The notes under the pieces: generated by a model | What the model was told of the DNA's origin: nothing | Databases searched by the model: none | What the model saw: only the letters and a program-made list of their open reading frames with translations | Shown: positions 1 to 8,993 of the stretch, piece by piece | How the letters are laid out: each line of letters begins with the position of its first letter | How positions within the stretch are numbered: the first letter of the stretch is position 1 | Program-made: the position numbers and the translations under genes | Assembly (NCBI RefSeq): GCF_000018045.1 | Contig: NC_009792.1 | Span: 4,154,001 to 4,218,000 of the forward strand | DNA: 64,000 nt | Origin: Citrobacter koseri ATCC BAA-895 | GTDB lineage: Bacteria; Pseudomonadota; Gammaproteobacteria; Enterobacterales; Enterobacteriaceae | Direction: 5' to 3'

Positions 1-1160
1 GAATTTTACTGGCTTTAGTTTCAAAACCTGCCGCAGAGGCAACGGGTCTGCTGGGCACCCTGTTCGTTGGTGCGCTGAAAGCTGTCGCGCCGGTTCTGGT
101 ACTGACGCTGGTGATGGCGTCTATCGCCAACCATCAACACGGTCAGAAAACCAATATTCGCCCGATTTTGTGGATGTATCTGCTCGGCACATTTTCAGCC
201 GCGCTGACGGCGGTTGTGGTGAGCTTCCTCTTTCCGTCCACGCTGCAACTGACGACTGGCGCCACGGATATCACGCCGCCGAGCGGCATTGTCCAGGTGA
301 TACACGGGCTGCTGATGAGCATCGTTGCGAACCCGATCCATGCGCTGATCAACGCCAACTACATCGGTATTCTGGTGTGGGCTATCGGCCTGGGCTTTGC
401 GCTGCGCCACAGTAATCAAACCACCAAAAATCTGGTGAACGATCTGTCCGACGCCGTCACCTTTATTGTGAAACTGGTGATTCGTTTCGCGCCGATCGGT
501 ATCTTTGGCCTGGTCGCCTCAACGCTCGCCACTACGGGCTTCTCAGCGCTGTGGGGCTATGCGCAACTGTTACTGGTGCTGATTGGCTGTATGGCGATTG
601 TGGCGCTGGTCATCAACCCGCTGCTGGTCTTTTTACAGATCCGCCGCAACCCGTATCCGCTGGTTCTCACCTGCCTGCGTGAAAGCGGCGTGACCGCCTT
701 CTTTACCCGTAGCTCCGCTGCAAATATTCCGGTGAATATGTCGCTGTGCGAAAAACTGAATCTGGACAGAGATACCTATTCTGTTTCCATCCCGCTGGGA
801 GCAACCGTCAATATGGCCGGTGCGGCAATCACAATTACCGTGCTGACGCTGGCGGCAGTGTATACGCTGGGTATTCCGGTTGATCTGCCGACGGCGCTGC
901 TGCTGAGCGTGGTGGCATCGCTGTGCGCATGCGGCGCTTCTGGCGTGGCGGGCGGTTCACTGCTGCTGATCCCGCTGGCGTGCAACATGTTCGGTATTCC
1001 GAACGAAATCGCCATGCAGGTGGTTGCGGTTGGCTTCATTATCGGCGTGTTGCAGGACTCCTGCGAGACCGCAATCAACTCCTCTACCGACGTTATGTTT
1101 ACCGCCGCGGTATGTCAGGCGGAAGACGCGCGTTTAGCGAAAAGCGCGCTGCGTAGCTAA
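1..1160 (+). CDS. sstT: Sodium:serine/threonine symporter SstT (5' truncated)
   Basis: Sodium-coupled uptake of L-serine and L-threonine across the inner membrane; dicarboxylate/amino acid:cation symporter (DAACS) family. The reading frame is open from base 3, so the window begins inside the gene; 385 residues are visible and about 29 N-terminal residues are missing relative to the 414-residue E. coli protein. Hydrophobic segments alternate with short loops. The conserved hairpin signature is visible ([13 protein letters not shown]), as is the small-residue stretch [14 protein letters not shown] before the last helices. In E. coli ygjV lies between sstT and uxaA; here only a repeat array does. 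Identity is near certain from alignment along the whole visible length. Confidence 0.97.
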
Positions 1161-1170
1161 ATAACCACAA

Positions 1171-1427
1171 GCCTGATGGCGCTGCGCTTATCAGGCCTAC
1201 AACGACTCCCACTCGTAGGCCGGATAAGACGTTTACGTCGCCATCCGGCATTTTTCGTTGCCTGATGGCGCTACGCTTATCAGGCCTACAACGCCCCACA
1301 CGTAGGCCGGATAAGACGTTTACGTCGCCATCCGGCATTTTTCATTGCCTGATGGCGCTACGCTTATCAGGCCTACAACGCTCCACTCGTAGGCCGGATA
1401 AGACGTTTACGTCGCCATCCGGCATTG
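1171..1427. repeat. BIME: three tandem units of paired REP palindromes
   Basis: Three near-identical units of 87-89 bp start at 1171, 1260 and 1347. Each reads CCTGATGGCGCTACGCTTATCAGG, a 10-15 base spacer, then GTAGGCCGGATAAGACGTTTACGTCGCCATCCGGCA. Each unit pairs two inverted REP elements. The array fills the gap between the convergent sstT and uxaA stop codons and probably serves as transcription end and mRNA-stabilising structure (inference from the class). Confidence 0.93.
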
Positions 1428-1429
1428 TT

Positions 1430-2917
1430 CTACAGCGTTACGCCGCTTTTGAAAATCGCCAGCTCGCGGAAATCATTGCGTTCATTGCAGGTCTGCTTGC
1501 CGTTGGCAAACGCCACAATCGTATCCACAAATTCATTCAACAACTGCGGCATCGCCTTACCGTGAATCAACTGCCCGGCGTCAAAATCGATCCAGTGCTT
1601 CTTCTTCGCCGCCAGTTCGCTGTTGGTGGCGATCTTCACCGTCGGGACAAACCCGCCATATGGCGTACCGCGGCCGGTACTGAACAACACCATGTGGCAA
1701 CCCGCGCCCGCCAGCGCGCTGGTGGCGACCGCATCGTTGCCCGGCGCGCTTAACAGATTCAGACCGCGCGTTTTCAGGCGCTCACCGTAGCGCAGCACAT
1801 CCACAACCTGGCTGGAACCCGCCTTCTGCGTGCACCCCAGAGACTTGTCTTCCAGCGTCGTAATCCCGCCCGCCTTGTTACCCGGCGACGGATTCTCATA
1901 AATCGGCTGGTCGTGAGCGATAAAGTATTGCTTGAAGTCATTGACCATTGTCACCAGTTTTTCAAACGTCTCTTCATCGCGGCAATGGCTCATCAACAGC
2001 TGTTCTGCACCGAACATTTCCGGCACTTCCGTCAGCACCGTCGTCCCGCCGTTGGCGATAACATAGTCGGAGAAGCGCCCCAGCATCGGATTCGCGGTAA
2101 TACCGGACAGCCCATCTGAACCGCCGCATTCCAGACCGAACTTAAGTTCGCTCAGCTTGCCCGGCACGCGTTTGTCATGGCGCATCACGTTATACAACTG
2201 ATGAAGATGCTCAACGCCCGCCTCCACTTCATCGTCCTGCTGTTGGCAGGTCATGAAATGAACGCGTTCAGGGTCGAACTCGCCCAGCGTCTCGCGAAAG
2301 GCATCCACCTGATTGTTTTCGCAACCCAGTCCAATCACCAGCACCGCCCCCGCATTCGGGTGACGCACCATGTTTTGCAGCATGGTGCGGGTGTTGATGT
2401 GATCGTCGCCAAGCTGAGAACAGCCGTAGGTGTGGCTGAAGAGGAAAACGCCGTCAGTTCCTTCGGCATCAAAAGTCTCTTTCAGGAAACGGTTCTGGAT
2501 CTGCCGCGCAATGCCGTTGACACAGCCGACGGTCGGCAAGATCCACAGCTCATTGCGCACGCCGACGTCTCCGTTGGCACGGCGGTAAATCTGCACATCG
2601 CGATCCGCCGGTTGTACTTCAGGGGCCTGAAAATCGGGTTGATAGCTGTACTCATCCAAATCGCTGAGGTTAGTCCGGGTATTGTGGGCATGAATATGCT
2701 CACCCGCCGCGACGTCCACCAACGTATGGCCGATAGGCAGGCCATATTTGATGACGTTCTCCCCCTGCGCAATATCGCGTAAGGCAAACTTATGACCGCG
2801 TACGACATCCTGGCGTAGCGTCACGGTATGGTTATCGACGCTGACCTCTGCGCCCTGCGTTAAATCGGCCAACGCTACCGCAACGTTATCCAGCGTATGG
2901 ATCCTGATGTATTGCAT
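1430..2917 (-). CDS. uxaA: Altronate dehydratase UxaA
   Basis: Converts D-altronate to 2-keto-3-deoxy-D-gluconate in galacturonate catabolism; an Fe/Mn-dependent UxaA/GarD-family hydro-lyase. At 495 residues it matches the E. coli length. An N-terminal SAF-type beta-clip domain (about residues 1-75) precedes the catalytic part, which carries conserved Cys/Gly motifs (FSHTYGCSQLG, GLGCENNQ, GLECGGSDGLSG) shared with GarD further along this window. It follows uxaC by 14 bases, so the two form the uxaCA operon read leftwards. Its stop is only a few bases from the BIME array. Confidence 0.98.
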   Translation of the reverse strand: MQYIRIHTLDNVAVALADLTQGAEVSVDNHTVTLRQDVVRGHKFALRDIAQGENVIKYGLPIGHTLVDVAAGEHIHAHNTRTNLSDLDEYSYQPDFQAPEVQPADRDVQIYRRANGDVGVRNELWILPTVGCVNGIARQIQNRFLKETFDAEGTDGVFLFSHTYGCSQLGDDHINTRTMLQNMVRHPNAGAVLVIGLGCENNQVDAFRETLGEFDPERVHFMTCQQQDDEVEAGVEHLHQLYNVMRHDKRVPGKLSELKFGLECGGSDGLSGITANPMLGRFSDYVIANGGTTVLTEVPEMFGAEQLLMSHCRDEETFEKLVTMVNDFKQYFIAHDQPIYENPSPGNKAGGITTLEDKSLGCTQKAGSSQVVDVLRYGERLKTRGLNLLSAPGNDAVATSALAGAGCHMVLFSTGRGTPYGGFVPTVKIATNSELAAKKKHWIDFDAGQLIHGKAMPQLLNEFVDTIVAFANGKQTCNERNDFRELAIFKSGVTL

Positions 2918-2931
2918 ATCAACCCCAGACC

Positions 2932-4344
2932 TTAGTTCAGTTCAATGGCGAAATAGTCGCGCGCATTGTTGAAGCAGATGTTTCGTACCATTTCACCCAG
3001 CAACTGGATATCCGCCGGCGCTTCGCCCGCGTTAACCCAGCGGCCTATCATCTGGCACAGGATACGACGGAAATATTCGTGGCGGGTATAAGACAGGAAG
3101 CTGCGGCTGTCGGTCAGCATACCGACGAAGCGGCTCAGCAGGCCAAGCTGCGCCAGTTGCGTCATCTGACGCTCCATCCCGTCTTTCTGATCGTTGAACC
3201 ACCAGCCGGAACCAAACTGCATCTTGCCCGGCATCCCTTCGCCCTGGAAGTTGCCGATCATGGTGCCCAGCACCTCGTTATCGCGCGGGTTCAGACAGTA
3301 CAGGATGGTTTTCGGCAGCAGATTTTCTTCATTCTGCTTGCTCAGCAATTTTGACAGCTCTTCCGCCAGCGGACGATCGTTGATGGAATCGAAGCCGACA
3401 TCCGGCCCCAGCAGTTTGAACTGGCGCTGGTTGTTATTACGCAGCGCGCCGATGTGGTACTGCTGTACCCAACCGCGACGCGCATATTCCGCGCCCAGCC
3501 ACACCAGTACGGCCGTTTTGAACTGCGCGACCTCATGCTCGCTCAGAGTCTCGCCCGCCAGACGGCGCGCCAGAATGCTGTCCAGTTCAGCGTCGCTGGC
3601 TTCAGCAAACATAACGACGTCAAGCGCGTGGTCAGAAACCTTACAGCCGTGGGCGGCAAAATGATCCAGACGCTGAGTCAGCGCGGCTTGCAGATCGGTG
3701 AAGCGGCGAATATCGGTATCCGATGCTTCGCCCAGCTTCGTCATGTAATCGCCAAAGGTTGCCTGCTCAATGTTGAACGCTTTATCAGGGCGCCAGCTCG
3801 GCAGCACTTTAACGGTGAACGTGCTGTCTTTCGCGACCGTGGCGTGGTGCTCCAGCGAATCGACAGGATCGTCGGTGGTGCCGACCATTTTTACATTCAT
3901 CTGCTGCATGATTCCCCGCGCGGAGAATGCATCCTGCGCCAGCAATTCATTGCAACGATCCCAGATCTCATCTGCCGTCGCAGGCGACAGCAGCTTACCT
4001 GTAATACCAAATGGGCGACGCAGTTCAAGGTGCGTCCAGTGATATAACGGGTTGCCGATCGTGTGCGGCACCGTGGCGGCCCAGGCGTCGAACTTCTCAC
4101 GATCGGACGCATCGCCCGTACACAGACGCTCAGCAACGCCATTGGTGCGCATCGCTCGCCATTTATAGTGGTCGCCTTTCAGCCAGATATCATACAGGTT
4201 GTTAAAACGGTAGTTTTCCGCGATCTGCTGCGGCGGCAGGTGGCAATGATAGTCGAAGATGGGCTGATCTTTTGCGTAATCATGGTACAGACGGCGGGCA
4301 AACTCGGTATCCAGCAGAAAATCTTCAGTCATAAACGGGGTCAT
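2932..4344 (-). CDS. uxaC: Uronate isomerase UxaC
   Basis: Isomerises D-glucuronate to D-fructuronate and D-galacturonate to D-tagaturonate, the first cytoplasmic step of hexuronate use. Amidohydrolase-superfamily metalloenzyme of 470 residues. The metal-binding HxH lies at His33-x-His35 (FDYHCHLP). The in-frame ATG at 4407 would add 21 residues, but ATG 4344 has a good GAGGAAG ribosome site and matches the usual N-terminus (MTPFMTEDF). First gene of uxaCA, diverging from exuT across a roughly 475-base control region. Confidence 0.98.
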   Translation of the reverse strand: MTPFMTEDFLLDTEFARRLYHDYAKDQPIFDYHCHLPPQQIAENYRFNNLYDIWLKGDHYKWRAMRTNGVAERLCTGDASDREKFDAWAATVPHTIGNPLYHWTHLELRRPFGITGKLLSPATADEIWDRCNELLAQDAFSARGIMQQMNVKMVGTTDDPVDSLEHHATVAKDSTFTVKVLPSWRPDKAFNIEQATFGDYMTKLGEASDTDIRRFTDLQAALTQRLDHFAAHGCKVSDHALDVVMFAEASDAELDSILARRLAGETLSEHEVAQFKTAVLVWLGAEYARRGWVQQYHIGALRNNNQRQFKLLGPDVGFDSINDRPLAEELSKLLSKQNEENLLPKTILYCLNPRDNEVLGTMIGNFQGEGMPGKMQFGSGWWFNDQKDGMERQMTQLAQLGLLSRFVGMLTDSRSFLSYTRHEYFRRILCQMIGRWVNAGEAPADIQLLGEMVRNICFNNARDYFAIELN

Positions 4345-4396
4345 TATCGTCTTCCTCTCAACGAGTGCGTCAGATTGCTTATGTTTTGATGCTGTC

Positions 4397-4415
4397 AAAG
4401 TTATCACACCAATTT
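4397..4415 (-). promoter_or_regulatory. Candidate ExuR operator / extended -10 of uxaCA
   Basis: On the minus strand the bases read AAATTGGTGTGATAACTTT. The left half matches the AAATTGG half of the ExuR/UxuR palindrome as I know it, and TGTGATAAC looks like an extended -10 box about 50-60 bases upstream of uxaC. The second half-site is poor, so the assignment is tentative. Confidence 0.4.
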
Positions 4416-4557
4416 CCAGACCCTGAAGATATTTTCGTGAGTTGGATCAATAAAAACCAACAAATAAATTACCCCTAAAAGAGTAAATAGCGCTCCAGGC
4501 CGCGCCATTGCTGGTATTTCTAAATCGAAATAATGACCACACTAAGAATCCTGCATT

Positions 4558-4573
4558 TGTGATGTCACTCACC
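4558..4573 (+). promoter_or_regulatory. CRP site in the uxaC-exuT divergent region
   Basis: TGTGATGTCACTCACC matches the CRP consensus TGTGA-N6-TCACA at nine of ten conserved positions. Its centre (about 4565) is close to 41.5 bases before a predicted exuT start near 4607, the usual class II activator position. Catabolite activation of hexuronate transport is established in E. coli; the placement here is read from sequence. Confidence 0.8.
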
Positions 4574-4581
4574 TTTTGAAG

Positions 4582-4600
4582 TTGTATGACAAGTTATCTT
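4582..4600 (+). promoter_or_regulatory. Candidate exuT promoter -10 with overlapping palindromic operator
   Basis: TTGT-ATG-ACAA (4582-4592) is a perfect palindrome lying just before a -10 like hexamer TATCTT (4595-4600). With the CRP site at 4558-4573 this gives a consistent CRP-activated promoter in which a repressor, most plausibly ExuR, would occlude the -10 region. The operator assignment is inference from position. Confidence 0.5.
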
Positions 4601-4665
4601 TCTGGCCGTCGCGATACATAAGCCGACGGAATGCAAAGTTATCGATGGTTAAGACATCGAATTGA

Positions 4666-4729
4666 CCGGTACGGAAACCGAATTAGCACGATGACTCATG
4701 GCAACGTTCGGGGCGTACCGGCTTTTTTT
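4666..4729 (+). terminator. Intrinsic-terminator hairpin in the exuT leader
   Basis: CCGGTACG (4666-4673) pairs with CGTACCGG (4714-4721), and inside it CCGAA (4678-4682) pairs with TTCGG (4707-4711). The stem is followed by C and seven T. It lies between the predicted exuT start near 4607 and the exuT start codon, so it would stop transcripts after about 120 nt. It may act as an attenuator or as the 3' end of a leader small RNA. Confidence 0.7.
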
Positions 4730-4819
4730 CGGTTATCCCGTCGTCAATAACTTCCCCGCTCAGCGCAGGAAGATAACCGCGATTGTTGCGGAAATAACAA
4801 AACGATGAGGTTTTACATG

Positions 4820-6118
4820 CGTAAAATTAAAGGGTTACGTTGGTATATGATTGCACTGGTGACATTAGGCACCGTGCTGGGCTATCTGACGCGTAACACT
4901 GTGGCGGCGGCTGCGCCAACGCTGATGGAAGAGTTACACATCTCCACACAACAGTATTCCTATATCATCGCAGCCTATTCTGCTGCTTACACTGTCATGC
5001 AACCCGTAGCCGGTTACGTACTGGATGTTCTCGGTACGAAGGTGGGTTACGCCATGTTCGCCGTTCTGTGGGCCGTATTCTGCGGCGCAACCGCACTAGC
5101 TGGAAGCTGGGGCGGCCTGGCGCTGGCGCGCGGCGCGGTCGGCGCTGCTGAAGCCGCGATGATTCCAGCGGGCCTGAAAGCCAGCTCTGAATGGTTCCCG
5201 GCAAAAGAACGCTCCATTGCGGTCGGCTACTTTAACGTCGGCTCTTCCATCGGCGCGATGATTGCGCCTCCGCTGGTCGTCTGGGCTATCGTGATGCACA
5301 GCTGGCAGATGGCGTTTATTATTTCCGGCGTGCTGAGCTTCATCTGGGCAATGGCCTGGCTGGTGTTCTATAAACACCCGCGCGACCAGAAAAAGCTGAC
5401 GGATGCAGAACGCGACTACATCATTGGCGGTCAGGAAGCGCAGCACAAAGACAACACTGCGAAGAAAATGTCTCTTGCGCAGATCCTGCGTAATCGCCAG
5501 TTCTGGGGTATCGCCCTGCCACGTTTCCTGGCTGAACCGGCATGGGGAACCTTCAACGCCTGGATCCCGCTGTTCATGTTTAAAGTGTACGGCTTTAACC
5601 TGAAAGAGATCGCCATGTTTGCCTGGATGCCCATGCTGTTTGCCGACTTAGGCTGCATCATCGGCGGTTATCTGCCGCCGCTGTTCCAGCGCTGGTTCGG
5701 CGTAAACCTGATCGTCTCCCGTAAAATGGTCGTTACCCTGGGCGCGCTGCTGATGATTGGCCCAGGCATGATCGGCCTGTTCACCAGCCCGTATATCGCC
5801 ATCATGCTGCTTTGCATCGGCGGTTTCGCTCACCAGGCGCTGTCCGGCGCGCTGATTACGCTCTCTTCTGACGTCTTCGGCCGTAATGAAGTGGCAACCG
5901 CGAATGGCCTGACCGGGATGTCCGCCTGGCTGGCGAGCACATTGTTTGCTCTGGTGGTCGGCGCGCTGGCTGACACCATCGGCTTCAGCCCACTGTTCGC
6001 GGTACTGGCGGTGTTCGACCTGCTCGGCGCGCTGGTTATCTGGACGGTGCTGCAAAACAAACCGGCCAGCGAGGCGGGGCCAGGGTCGCAGGTCAATCGC
6101 CCCGCAACGCAAAGTTGA
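4820..6118 (+). CDS. exuT: Hexuronate transporter ExuT
   Basis: Proton-coupled uptake of D-glucuronate and D-galacturonate; major facilitator superfamily, anion:cation symporter branch. 432 residues with about 12 hydrophobic spans. The charged first loop (YLTRNTVAAAAPTLMEEL) and the loop PAGLKASSEWFPAKERSIA are typical of this branch. I place the start at ATG 4820 (MRKIKGLRWYM), served by GATGAGG, rather than the in-frame ATG at 4805. It diverges from uxaCA and is followed by a terminator and then exuR. Confidence 0.97.
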   Translation, partial: RKIKGLRWYMIALVTLGTVLGYLTRNTVAAAAPTLMEELHISTQQYSYIIAAYSAAYTVMQPVAGYVLDVLGTKVGYAMFAVLWAVFCGATALAGSWGGLALARGAVGAAEAAMIPAGLKASSEWFPAKERSIAVGYFNVGSSIGAMIAPPLVVWAIVMHSWQMAFIISGVLSFIWAMAWLVFYKHPRDQKKLTDAERDYIIGGQEAQHKDNTAKKMSLAQILRNRQFWGIALPRFLAEPAWGTFNAWIPLFMFKVYGFNLKEIAMFAWMPMLFADLGCIIGGYLPPLFQRWFGVNLIVSRKMVVTLGALLMIGPGMIGLFTSPYIAIMLLCIGGFAHQALSGALITLSSDVFGRNEVATANGLTGMSAWLASTLFALVVGALADTIGFSPLFAVLAVFDLLGALVIWTVLQNKPASEAGPGSQVNRPATQS

Positions 6119-6156
6119 CCTGACCTGCGCCATCATCCAACAAGGTTTACTCATTC

Positions 6157-6186
6157 AAAGCCGCCTGTTAAACAGGCGGCTTTTTC
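6157..6186 (+). terminator. Rho-independent terminator of exuT
   Basis: AAAGCCGCCTGT-TAA-ACAGGCGGCTTTTT: a perfect GC-rich stem with a T run, 39 bases past the exuT stop and before exuR. It separates exuT from exuR. Confidence 0.92.
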
Positions 6187-6260
6187 AACGGTACAAGTGG
6201 AGCCAGCCTCGCAAAAGTGGTATAACAAATATAGTCTGCCGTCTTATGCCTGGAGCGCAT

Positions 6261-7037
6261 ATGGAAATCACCGAACCACGACGTTTGTATCAACAACTTG
6301 CTGCTGACCTGAAAGAGCGCATCGAACAGGGCGTCTACCTTGTGGGCGATAAACTCCCTGCCGAACGCTTTATTGCCGATGAGAAAAACGTCAGCCGTAC
6401 GGTGGTTCGTGAAGCGATTATCATGCTGGAGGTCGAAGGCTACGTAGAAGTCCGCAAAGGTTCCGGCATCCACGTTATTTCAAATCAACCGAAATATTAT
6501 GTCGCCCCGGATGAAAACCTTGAGTTCGCCAATTATGGCCCGTTCGAACTTCTCCAGGCGCGCCAGTTGATAGAAAGCAATATTGCTGAGTTTGCCGCCA
6601 CGCAGGTGACGAAACAGGACATCATGAAGTTGATGGAAATCCAGGAGAAAGCGCGTAACGAAAAATGTTTCCGCGACTCCGAATGGGATCTCCAGTTCCA
6701 TGTGCAGGTCGCGCTGGCGACGCAAAATACCGCGCTGGCCGCCATTGTCGAAAAAATGTGGACTCAGCGCGTACATAACCCGTACTGGAAAAAACTGCAC
6801 GATCATATTGATTCACGCACCGTCGATAACTGGTGCGACGATCATGACCATATTCTCAAGGCGCTGATTCGCAAAGATCCTCATGCCGCGAAACTGGCAA
6901 TGTGGCAGCATCTGGAGAACACCAAACAGATGCTGTTTAACGAAACCAGCGACGATTTCGAATTTAACGCCGACCGCTATCTTTTTGCTGAAAATCCCGT
7001 TGTTCATCTGGACACCGCCGCTAACGGGGCAAAATAG
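6261..7037 (+). CDS. exuR: Hexuronate regulon repressor ExuR
   Basis: GntR/FadR-family repressor of uxaCA, uxaB and exuT; hexuronate-derived ligands release it from DNA. 258 residues: winged helix at about residues 8-75 (helix-turn-helix around PAERFIADEKNVSRTVVREA, wing VRKGSGIHV), then an all-helical FCD ligand domain to about residue 235. Start chosen at ATG 6261, preceded by GGAG; the open frame extends upstream into exuT sequence without a better start. It lies directly downstream of the transporter it controls. Confidence 0.97.
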   Translation: MEITEPRRLYQQLAADLKERIEQGVYLVGDKLPAERFIADEKNVSRTVVREAIIMLEVEGYVEVRKGSGIHVISNQPKYYVAPDENLEFANYGPFELLQARQLIESNIAEFAATQVTKQDIMKLMEIQEKARNEKCFRDSEWDLQFHVQVALATQNTALAAIVEKMWTQRVHNPYWKKLHDHIDSRTVDNWCDDHDHILKALIRKDPHAAKLAMWQHLENTKQMLFNETSDDFEFNADRYLFAENPVVHLDTAANGAK

Positions 7038-7386
7038 ACAATCTTACGCTGGCAGGCGCATCAGGGCGCCTGTCTGCGACGCCGCTCAGTAAGCGTAAGA
7101 TATAAAGTGTCAGCCTGTGTAAATCCTCTCGCCACCCACCTTTGTGATAAGCAAAATCATATTTTAACGACGTGCGATTTCTATAACGGACTACGTCGAC
7201 CTTTGTTACAATTAGATGCATTTTGAATTTTTGTGTGTTAGTGCTTGCTTACTTCACAACTTAACAAGGAATGGTTCAGGCCGCGATTTTGCGCCCGTCC
7301 GCAACCCAAGTAAAAAATGAATAATGTTGCGGTATTGCAAACTCAAAAAACCGGCGTGACGTTAACCGATTCTCCAGGAATACTGA
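7038..7386 (+). other. Long leader/intergenic region upstream of yqjA
   Basis: 349 bases without a recognisable gene. It contains GTAAG and GTGTAAA stretches near 7095-7123 that could be parts of a CpxR box (GTAAA-N5-GTAAA), but no clean match. Two tiny open frames (7271-7324 and 7317-7436, the latter running into yqjA) lack convincing ribosome sites. yqjA and mzrA are Cpx-regulated in E. coli. Confidence 0.4.
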
Positions 7387-8049
7387 ATGGAACTACTGAC
7401 TCAATTACTGAATGCCCTGTGGGCTCAGGATTTTGAAACACTCGCCAACCCTTCCATGATTGGCATGCTTTATTTCGTACTATTTATGATTTTGTTCCTG
7501 GAAAATGGGTTGCTTCCTGCCGCCTTTTTACCTGGTGACAGTTTGCTGGTGCTGGTCGGCGTACTTATCGCCAAAGGCGCAATGGGGTTTCCGCAAACGC
7601 TCCTGCTGTTAACCGTGGCCGCCAGCCTGGGCTGCTGGGTCAGTTATATTCAGGGGCGATGGCTGGGCAACACGCGTATTGTACAAAACTGGCTGTCGCA
7701 TCTGCCCGCGCATTATCATCAGCGCGCTCACCATTTGTTCCATAAACATGGCCTGTCCGCGCTGTTAATTGGCCGTTTTATCGCTTTCGTTCGTACCTTG
7801 TTACCCACTATCGCGGGTCTGTCCGGCCTTAATAACGCGCGCTTTCAATTCTTTAACTGGATGAGCGGGTTGTTGTGGGTCCTGATCCTGACCTCGCTGG
7901 GTTACTTGCTGGGCAAAACGCCTGTATTCCTGAAGTATGAAGACCAACTGATGTCATGTCTGATGCTGCTGCCGGTGGTACTGCTGGTCTTTGGGCTGGC
8001 GGGTTCGTTGGTGGTGCTCTGGAAAAAGAAATACGGAAATCGGGGATAG
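7387..8049 (+). CDS. yqjA: DedA-family inner membrane protein YqjA
   Basis: Polytopic DedA/VTT-domain protein, 220 residues, probably a proton-dependent transporter or lipid flippase supporting membrane potential, alkaline tolerance and cell division together with YghB. The membrane-embedded residues shown to be essential in E. coli YqjA are all present: Glu39, Asp51, Arg130 and Arg136 (GRFIAFVRTLLP). It is followed after three bases by mzrA, an arrangement that indicates a two-gene operon. Confidence 0.97.
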   Translation: MELLTQLLNALWAQDFETLANPSMIGMLYFVLFMILFLENGLLPAAFLPGDSLLVLVGVLIAKGAMGFPQTLLLLTVAASLGCWVSYIQGRWLGNTRIVQNWLSHLPAHYHQRAHHLFHKHGLSALLIGRFIAFVRTLLPTIAGLSGLNNARFQFFNWMSGLLWVLILTSLGYLLGKTPVFLKYEDQLMSCLMLLPVVLLVFGLAGSLVVLWKKKYGNRG

Positions 8050-8052
8050 AGT

Positions 8053-8436
8053 ATGGTGAAACCACACATAACGCTTCGACAACTGGCCTGGACAACCTCT
8101 TTTCTCGTGCTGATGAGCGTGCTTTTTCTCGTCTGGTCGACCATTCGCCAGCAGGAATCCACGCTGGCCATTCGCGCCATCCATCAGGGCGTCAGTATGC
8201 CGGACGGCTTTTCCATCTGGCATCATCTGGACGCTAACGGCATTCGCTTCAAAAGCATCACGCCACAAAATGACGCGCTGCTCATTACGTTTGACTCCAG
8301 CGCGCAAAGCGCGGCGGCTAAGGCCGTGCTGGACAGAACGTTGCCGCATGGCTATATCATCGCCCAACAGAACGGCGACAGCCAGGCCGTACAGTGGTTG
8401 ACCCGCTTACGGGATAACCCACATCGCTTCGGTTAA
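8053..8436 (+). CDS. mzrA: EnvZ modulator MzrA
   Basis: Small bitopic inner membrane protein (127 residues) that contacts the EnvZ sensor kinase in the periplasm and links the Cpx and EnvZ/OmpR systems (established for the E. coli protein, formerly YqjB). One hydrophobic segment at about residues 10-29 is followed by a periplasmic domain containing the conserved PDGFSIWHHLDANGIRFKS stretch. Operon partner of yqjA. Confidence 0.95.
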   Translation: MVKPHITLRQLAWTTSFLVLMSVLFLVWSTIRQQESTLAIRAIHQGVSMPDGFSIWHHLDANGIRFKSITPQNDALLITFDSSAQSAAAKAVLDRTLPHGYIIAQQNGDSQAVQWLTRLRDNPHRFG

Positions 8437-8502
8437 TGTCCAGGAATCCGAATCATATCACCCACTTTGGTGATTTCGCCGTTTACTGACTATGATTAAT
8501 AA

Positions 8503-8521
8503 GGCGGACTTATTGTCCGCC
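8503..8521. other. GC-rich hairpin between mzrA and yqjC
   Basis: GGCGGAC-TTATT-GTCCGCC forms a perfect 7-bp stem 66 bases after the mzrA stop. No T run follows on the plus strand, so it is a weak terminator or a 3'-end stabiliser. Confidence 0.5.
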
Positions 8522-8583
8522 GTGTTATGACCTGGATCATCGTCCCCCGGTAACGGGTTCGAATCACAATGGAAGGTTCAAGA

Positions 8584-8952
8584 ATGAAATACCGCATCGC
8601 TTTCGCTATTACCCTTTTCACGCTCAGTGCAGGCAGCTATGCCAATACCCTCTGTCAGGAAAAAGAGCAGGATATACAGAAGGAAATTAGCTACGCCGAA
8701 AAGCACAACAACCAGAACCGCATTAATGGTTTGAATAAAGCGCTCAGCGAACTCAGAGCAAACTGCACCGACAGTAAACTGCGTGCTGACCATCAGAAAA
8801 AGATCGCAAAACAAAAAGATGAGATTGCTGAACGTCAGCGTGATCTGGTCGAAGCAAAACAAAAAGGCGATGTGGATAAAATTGCGAAACGTGAACGCAA
8901 GCTGGCTGAAGCTCAGGATGACCTGAAAAAGCTTGAGGCACGCGACTACTAA
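8584..8952 (+). CDS. yqjC: Periplasmic DUF1090 protein YqjC
   Basis: Small secreted protein of 122 residues. The signal peptide (MKYRIAFAITLFTLSAGSYA) should be cut after SYA. The mature part is highly charged and helical, likely coiled coil, with Lys/Glu/Gln-rich heptads such as KIAKRERKLAEAQDDLKKLE. Function is unknown. The start is ATG 8584, served by GGAAGG; an upstream in-frame ATG at 8569 would spoil the signal peptide. First of the yqjCDEK cluster. Confidence 0.93.
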   Translation: MKYRIAFAITLFTLSAGSYANTLCQEKEQDIQKEISYAEKHNNQNRINGLNKALSELRANCTDSKLRADHQKKIAKQKDEIAERQRDLVEAKQKGDVDKIAKRERKLAEAQDDLKKLEARDY

Positions 8953-8993
8953 GTCAAATCAAACGTTAACGACTCACTCACCTGGAGAAAACT

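Noticed and set aside
4691..4750. A 19-codon frame inside the exuT leader hairpin as a leader peptide gene
   Set aside because: No clear ribosome site; not listed as a gene, though it is mentioned in the attenuation finding.
7271..7436. Two small open frames upstream of and overlapping yqjA
   Set aside because: No Shine-Dalgarno at proper distance and nothing recognisable in the peptides; kept only as a remark in the leader entry.
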